Of a DNA stretch of 64,000 bases, positions 60,119 to 64,000 are shown piece after piece. How positions within the stretch are numbered: the first letter of the stretch is position 1; each line of letters starts with the position of its first letter. The DNA comes from Halalkalicoccus subterraneus (GTDB lineage Archaea > Halobacteriota > Halobacteria > Halobacteriales > Halalkalicoccaceae), in assembly GCF_003697815.1 (NCBI RefSeq), contig NZ_RDQG01000009.1:1-64000 (forward strand), read 5' to 3'. Under the pieces are notes generated by a model that was not told the DNA's origin, searched no databases, and worked only from the letters and a program-made list of their open reading frames with translations. A program made the position numbers and the translations under genes.

Positions 60119-61384
60119 ATGAGCGTAGACGAACGTGCCGAGGCGCTCGCCTCCGACCTCGGTATCGACAAAGAGGAGGTCAAGCAGGATCTCGAAAACC
60201 TCGTCTCCTACAGCGTGCCGATGGACGAGGCCGTCCAGAGCCTCCGCCGGAAGTATGGCGGCGGCGGGGGAAGCGAACCCGAATCGAAGGCGATCGGCGA
60301 GATCACCACCGGTGACTCGAACGTCACCGTCACCGCGCGGGTGCTGACCGCCGGCAAGCGGTCGATCCGCTATCAGGGCAACGAGCAGACCATCACCGAG
60401 GGGGTGCTGGCCGATTCGAGTGGGACGATCGATTACACCGCCTGGGAGGAGTTCGGCCTCTCGCCGGGCGATACGATCACCGCCGGCAACGCCGGCGTTC
60501 GGGAGTGGGACGGCCAGCCCGAACTCAACCTGGGCGAGTCGACGTCGCTCGCCTTCGAGGACGAACCCGTAGAGGTACCCCACGAGATCGGCGGCGAACG
60601 GGACCTCGAAAGCGTCGAACCCGGCGGCCGGGGACTGACCGTCGAGGCCCGCGTGCTGGAGGTCGAGACCCGAACCATCGACGGGCGGGACGGCGAGACC
60701 GAGATCCTCTCGGGCGTACTCGGCGACGAGAGTGCCCGGCTTCCCTTCACCGACTGGGAGCCCCGCGAGGAGATCCGCGAGGGTGCGGATCTACGCTTCG
60801 AGAACGTCTACATCCGCGAGTTCCGGGGTGCACCCTCCGTGAACTGCTCGGAGTTCACGACCGTTTCGGCGCTCGGGCACGAGATCTCGGTGAGCGACTC
60901 GGCGCCTCGACGGCCCATCGGCGAGGCGGTCGAAAGCGGCGGGGCGTTCGACGTCGAGTTGGTGGGGACGATCGTCGCGGTCCGCGACGGTTCGGGGCTG
61001 ATCCAGCGCTGTCCCGAGTGCGGTCGAATGGTCCAGAAGGGTCAGTGTCGCAGCCACGGCCAGGTCGACGGCGAGGACGACCTCCGGGTGAAGGGAATTC
61101 TCGACGACGGGACCGGTACCGTGACCGCGATCCTGGGGACCGACCTGACCCGCGAGATCTACGGCGGGGACATCGACGACGCGCGCGAGCAGGCCCGCGA
61201 CGCGATGGATCAGGAGGTCGTCGCGGATTCGATCCGCGAACGGCTCGTGGGACGTGAGTATTCGGTGAGAGGGTCGCTGAGCGTCGACGAGTACGGCGCG
61301 AACCTCAACGCAAGCGAGTTCCATGAGGTCGACGAGCCGCCGGCCGAGCGCGCGGCGGCGCTGCTCGCGGAGGTGGGTCAATGA
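60119..61384 (+). CDS. rpa1: Replication protein A (single-stranded-DNA-binding, Rpa1-like)
   Basis: A 421-aa protein with three OB folds (about residues 65-155, 175-270, 285-385; for example SNVTVTARVLTAGKRSIRY, TVEARVLEVETRT, VELVGTIVAVRDGSGLIQRC) and a zinc finger CPECGRMVQKGQCRSH (Cys-x2-Cys-x8-Cys-x2-His). It coats single-stranded DNA in replication and repair. The size and the following rpap and rpe genes match the Haloferax rpa1 arrangement. ATG 60119 follows a GTG at 60116; a GTTTATAC box (about 60086-60093) is 26-33 bases upstream. Confidence 0.92.
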   Translation: MSVDERAEALASDLGIDKEEVKQDLENLVSYSVPMDEAVQSLRRKYGGGGGSEPESKAIGEITTGDSNVTVTARVLTAGKRSIRYQGNEQTITEGVLADSSGTIDYTAWEEFGLSPGDTITAGNAGVREWDGQPELNLGESTSLAFEDEPVEVPHEIGGERDLESVEPGGRGLTVEARVLEVETRTIDGRDGETEILSGVLGDESARLPFTDWEPREEIREGADLRFENVYIREFRGAPSVNCSEFTTVSALGHEISVSDSAPRRPIGEAVESGGAFDVELVGTIVAVRDGSGLIQRCPECGRMVQKGQCRSHGQVDGEDDLRVKGILDDGTGTVTAILGTDLTREIYGGDIDDAREQARDAMDQEVVADSIRERLVGREYSVRGSLSVDEYGANLNASEFHEVDEPPAERAAALLAEVGQ

Positions 61385-62892
61385 GTTCGAACGGTAGCGA
61401 ATCGGGCGGTGACTCCGGGCCCGGGGTCCGGGAGGTCGCCCATCGCCTCTTTGCCTGCGAGTTCGACGACGCCTCGCTCGAATACGCCGACAGCGACGAG
61501 GAGCGCGCCCCGAAGTACGTGATCACGCCGACGGGCGCGCGGGTCAACCGGCTGTTCGTCGTGGGCGTGCTCACCGAGATCGAGCGGGTCAACGAGGAGG
61601 TCGTCCGGGCGCGGGTGGTCGACCCCACCGGCGCGTTCGTCGTCTATGCTGGGCAGTACCAGCCCGACGCGCTGGCCTTCCTCGAACGGGCCGACCCGCC
61701 CGCGTTCGTCGCGGTGACGGGGAAGGCGAACACCTTCCGGCCCGAGGATTCGGATCGCGTCTACACCTCGGTGCGCCCCGAAAGCATCGCGGAGGTCGAC
61801 GCCGAAACCCGCGACCGGTGGACGGTGGGGGCTGCCGAGCACACGCTGGGGCGGATCGACGCGTTCGCCGCCACACTCGAAGAGGAAGACTCCATCGACG
61901 CCGAGAGCGGGATCGCGCTGGCCCGCGAGGAGTACGGAACGACGCCGGCCTACCTCGCGGCGCTTCGGGAGACCGCACTCGAGGCCGCGAGGCTCGTCGC
62001 CGGCGAGGTCGAGGAGGTGACCGCACCCGCCATCGCGCCCGGCGAGGACGACGGCGGGTCGGTGGACCTCACGGCCCTGCGGACGGGATTCGACGTCGAC
62101 GCGGTCGCGGAGCCCGCCGGCGAGACGACCGCCGAGGGGACCGCGAGTTCCGAAGGCGAATCGACGGCTCCGTCGACCGCCGAGACCGCGTCCGAGACGT
62201 CGGCGGACGGGCCGACGACGGACGAGCCCGTATCCGCCTCGGACGAGGACGCGACGAGCGCGACGGCCACGACCGATGACGAGGAGTCGGACGAACTCGG
62301 TGATTTCGGGGTCGAGAGCGATTCGACGCCGGAGGCGGGAGCAGGGACGGAAACGGAAACGCCGTCCGACGCCGATTCCACTCCTTCCGAGGGACCCGAA
62401 TCGACCGGCGGGACCGGCGGGGAGATGTACGAGTTCGACCCCGAGGAGCGCGCGGAGGTCGAGGCCGAGTTCGACATGGACTTCTCCTCGGGCAACGAGG
62501 TCGAGGAACCCGGCGAGGCCGACATCGACGCACCCGAACCCGACGGGATCGACGAGTCGGACGCGCCCTCGGAGGCGGAAACCGAATCCGCCTCCGAGGG
62601 CGAGGAAGCGACGGCGGCACCGGAGCAGACCGGTGGCGACCCGGGCGAAGTCGAGGACTCGGACGGGGCGGACACCCCGAACGCCCCGGACGAAGACGTC
62701 GACCTCGAGGACCGCGCGATGGCCGTCATGTCGGAGCTGGCCGACGGCGACGGTGCGGATCGGGAGGAAGTGATCGAGCGGGTCACGAGCGAAACCGGCG
62801 CCGATCCCGAGGCGGTCGACGACGCCATCGAGAGCGCGCTGTTGAGCGGACGGTGCTACGAGCCCCAGGACGGCGTGTTGAAATCCATCTGA
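61381..62892 (+). CDS. rpap1: RPA-associated protein (Rpap, COG3390)
   Basis: A 503-aa protein overlapping rpa by four bases. An N-terminal OB-like domain (about 15-215; VREVAHRLFACEFDDASLEY, RVNRLFVVGVLTEIERVNEE, GAFVVYAGQYQPDALAFL) is the Rpap core. A long, very acidic and Ser/Thr/Glu-rich linker follows (about 220-440), then a C-terminal winged-helix-like segment (EDRAMAVMSELADGDGADREEVIERV ... GRCYEPQDGVLKSI). In Haloferax volcanii Rpap co-purifies with its RPA and is needed with it for DNA repair. The low-complexity linker is longer than usual. Confidence 0.9.
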   Translation: MSSNGSESGGDSGPGVREVAHRLFACEFDDASLEYADSDEERAPKYVITPTGARVNRLFVVGVLTEIERVNEEVVRARVVDPTGAFVVYAGQYQPDALAFLERADPPAFVAVTGKANTFRPEDSDRVYTSVRPESIAEVDAETRDRWTVGAAEHTLGRIDAFAATLEEEDSIDAESGIALAREEYGTTPAYLAALRETALEAARLVAGEVEEVTAPAIAPGEDDGGSVDLTALRTGFDVDAVAEPAGETTAEGTASSEGESTAPSTAETASETSADGPTTDEPVSASDEDATSATATTDDEESDELGDFGVESDSTPEAGAGTETETPSDADSTPSEGPESTGGTGGEMYEFDPEERAEVEAEFDMDFSSGNEVEEPGEADIDAPEPDGIDESDAPSEAETESASEGEEATAAPEQTGGDPGEVEDSDGADTPNAPDEDVDLEDRAMAVMSELADGDGADREEVIERVTSETGADPEAVDDAIESALLSGRCYEPQDGVLKSI

Positions 62893-63662
62893 TGGCGCTC
62901 GTCGAGCCGATCCCCGGCGAGCCGGCCGCGCTCGCCGATATCGACGGCGAGCGCGCGCTCGTGCTCGCGGATTTTCACGCCGGGATCGAGGTCGCGCTTC
63001 GCTACGAGAACGGCGTCGAGGTCGCGAGCCGTGCCGAACAGCGTCGCGAACACGTCCGGCGCTTGCTGGATACGACGAGCGCGGGGCGACTCGTGATCCT
63101 CGGCGATTTCATGCACTCGATCGGCGGACCCGGCGGGGCCGAACGTGGCGAGATCGAGGTCCTCCTCGAATCCCTCGCTGTTCCCGTAACGATCGTCAAG
63201 GGCAACCACGACGGCGACATCGAGTCGATCGTCGAGAACGCCCGCTCGCCCCGGACGCCCGGGTCCGTGCCGGAGGTGACGGTGACGCCCGACGGGGGCT
63301 GTCGACTCGGAAACGTGGGCTTCTGTCACGGCCATAGCTGGCCGGCGCCGGAAGTGCTCGGCGCGCGAGTGATCTGTGTCGGCCACGAACACCCACAGGT
63401 CAGGCTGACCGACGAGGTCGGCGGGAGCCGAACCGAACGGGTGTGGCTGCGGGGCTCGCTCTCCCGCGAGCCCTTCGCCGACCGGATCGAGGCGTGGAGC
63501 GACACCGATCTCGTCGTCTTCCCGGCGTTCAACGAACTGATGGGGGGAACCTGGGTCAACGTCCGCGGGGAGTTCCTCTGCCCGTTTCTGCCCGAGGGGC
63601 TCGACGGGGGGGAGGCCTACCTGCTCGACGGGACGCGTCTCGGCCTCTATCATGAGATCTGA
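62892..63662 (+). CDS. rpe: RPA-associated calcineurin-like phosphoesterase (Rpe)
   Basis: A 256-aa metallophosphoesterase (COG1407). Metal motifs are DFHAGIE, GDFMHSIGG, GNHDGD, CHGHSW and GHEHPQV. It overlaps rpap by one base, completing the rpa-rpap-rpe operon. Such enzymes hydrolyse phosphodiesters; the operon suggests a role in processing DNA ends or nucleotides during repair, but no substrate is established. Start 62892 fits coupling; 62853 lies inside rpap. Confidence 0.92.
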   Translation: MALVEPIPGEPAALADIDGERALVLADFHAGIEVALRYENGVEVASRAEQRREHVRRLLDTTSAGRLVILGDFMHSIGGPGGAERGEIEVLLESLAVPVTIVKGNHDGDIESIVENARSPRTPGSVPEVTVTPDGGCRLGNVGFCHGHSWPAPEVLGARVICVGHEHPQVRLTDEVGGSRTERVWLRGSLSREPFADRIEAWSDTDLVVFPAFNELMGGTWVNVRGEFLCPFLPEGLDGGEAYLLDGTRLGLYHEI

Positions 63663-63670
63663 ACAGCTAG

Positions 63671-63979
63671 TTACGAATATTTGATACGAAATACGACGAT
63701 CAGTTCTACGATCAGCCCGACGACGACGAGTAACTGTGCGATCGTGAAACCCGTATCGAGATCGCTCAGAGATGCGATGAACGCCACAACCACCGGCGAA
63801 AGGAGGTAGCAACCAGCGGTAACGAGGGTCAACGGTGTGGTAAATCGTTCGTCAGTTCGATAGATGCGGAGAAACAGTCCGCCGATCAGAACTGCCGCAA
63901 CGATTACTCCAAGGAATCTGACTGGCAGTTGCCATCCGGTGAGAATATCAGTGAGCCACATGAAACTGCTAGCCAGCAT
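63671..63979 (-). CDS. Small three-helix membrane protein
   Basis: A 102-aa protein with three membrane helices (FLGVIVAAVLIGGLFLRIY, LVTAGCYLLSPVVVAFIASL and IAQLLVVVGLIVELIVVFRI). Family not recognised. Converges on rpe with eight bases between. ATG at 63979 or 63961 (MWLTD) could be the start; the promoter lies at the window edge and cannot be judged. Codon use is more AT-rich than the neighbouring rpa operon, which may hint at separate origin. Confidence 0.65.
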   Translation of the reverse strand: MLASSFMWLTDILTGWQLPVRFLGVIVAAVLIGGLFLRIYRTDERFTTPLTLVTAGCYLLSPVVVAFIASLSDLDTGFTIAQLLVVVGLIVELIVVFRIKYS

Positions 63980-64000
63980 TGTGACTGCGAGGACGAAATG

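Overview
The window is chromosomal DNA of a halophilic archaeon (class Halobacteria). The GC content is high, the proteins are strongly acidic (Asp/Glu-rich), and many genes have a TATA element about 25-30 bases before an ATG with no Shine-Dalgarno site. There are Tat (RRxFL-type) rather than Sec signal peptides, an intron-split tRNA-Trp, and haloarchaea-type families (RdfA, archaeal SMC-related protein, DUF5805, HTH_10 regulators, Rpa-Rpap-Rpe, PhaE/PhaC). Genus cannot be fixed from sequence alone.

Layout. 1-8.3 kb: start of malic enzyme, then a lactate-oxidation block (lutC, a LutB-CCG fusion, lactate permease lctP, and a 1003-aa FAD/Fe-S lactate or glycolate dehydrogenase). 8.3-10.5 kb: a CitE/malyl-CoA-lyase-like gene divergent from an IclR regulator. 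10.5-12.9 kb: a tyrosine recombinase overlapping a DUF5805 gene, then a roughly 0.9-kb non-coding stretch holding a run of stem-loops behind a TATA box, a candidate structured RNA. 12.9-23.3 kb: what looks like a complete glycine-betaine-to-pyruvate island: BCCT transporter, Rieske oxygenase, dimethylglycine/sarcosine dehydrogenase with GcvT domain, monomeric sarcosine oxidase, serine/threonine dehydratase, IclR regulator, UspA.

23.6-31.4 kb: a VOC protein, galactonate dehydratase, the cell-shape factor RdfA next to an SMC/Rad50-like protein with an altered ATPase site, a stand-alone IS630-type HTH gene, a zinc alcohol dehydrogenase, an orphan ABC ATPase, and a decayed gene. 31.4-37.4 kb: polyhydroxyalkanoate genes phaR-phaP-phaE-phaC, phaB and a two-subunit beta-ketothiolase; this PhaC carries an unusual C-terminal helix-hairpin-helix. 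37.4-46.5 kb: OYE-type flavoenzyme, NIF3-like protein, DpsA, sugar kinase, YbaK-type protein and a znuA-znuC-znuB zinc importer. Palindromes of the form TTAGG-N4-CCTAA (DtxR/Idr-like) occur upstream of the PHA operon and in front of a 57-aa ORF, with a degenerate copy before dpsA.

46.5-64 kb: PRC-barrel and DHH/TrkA-N proteins, tRNA-Lys, a Tat-exported trypsin-like protease, guaB, small haloarchaeal DUF proteins, intron-containing tRNA-Trp, a protein with a defence-like N-terminus, a Tat-exported DUF4397 protein, a LOV-GAF-HTH blue-light-type regulator, a possible 60-70-nt small RNA made of two perfect hairpins, riboflavin-pathway reductase, and the rpa-rpap-rpe single-strand-DNA-binding operon.

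Metabolic theme: compatible solutes, lactate and sugar acids are funnelled to pyruvate/acetyl-CoA, and PHA genes store the surplus. All function calls are from reading translated motifs; no database search was run.
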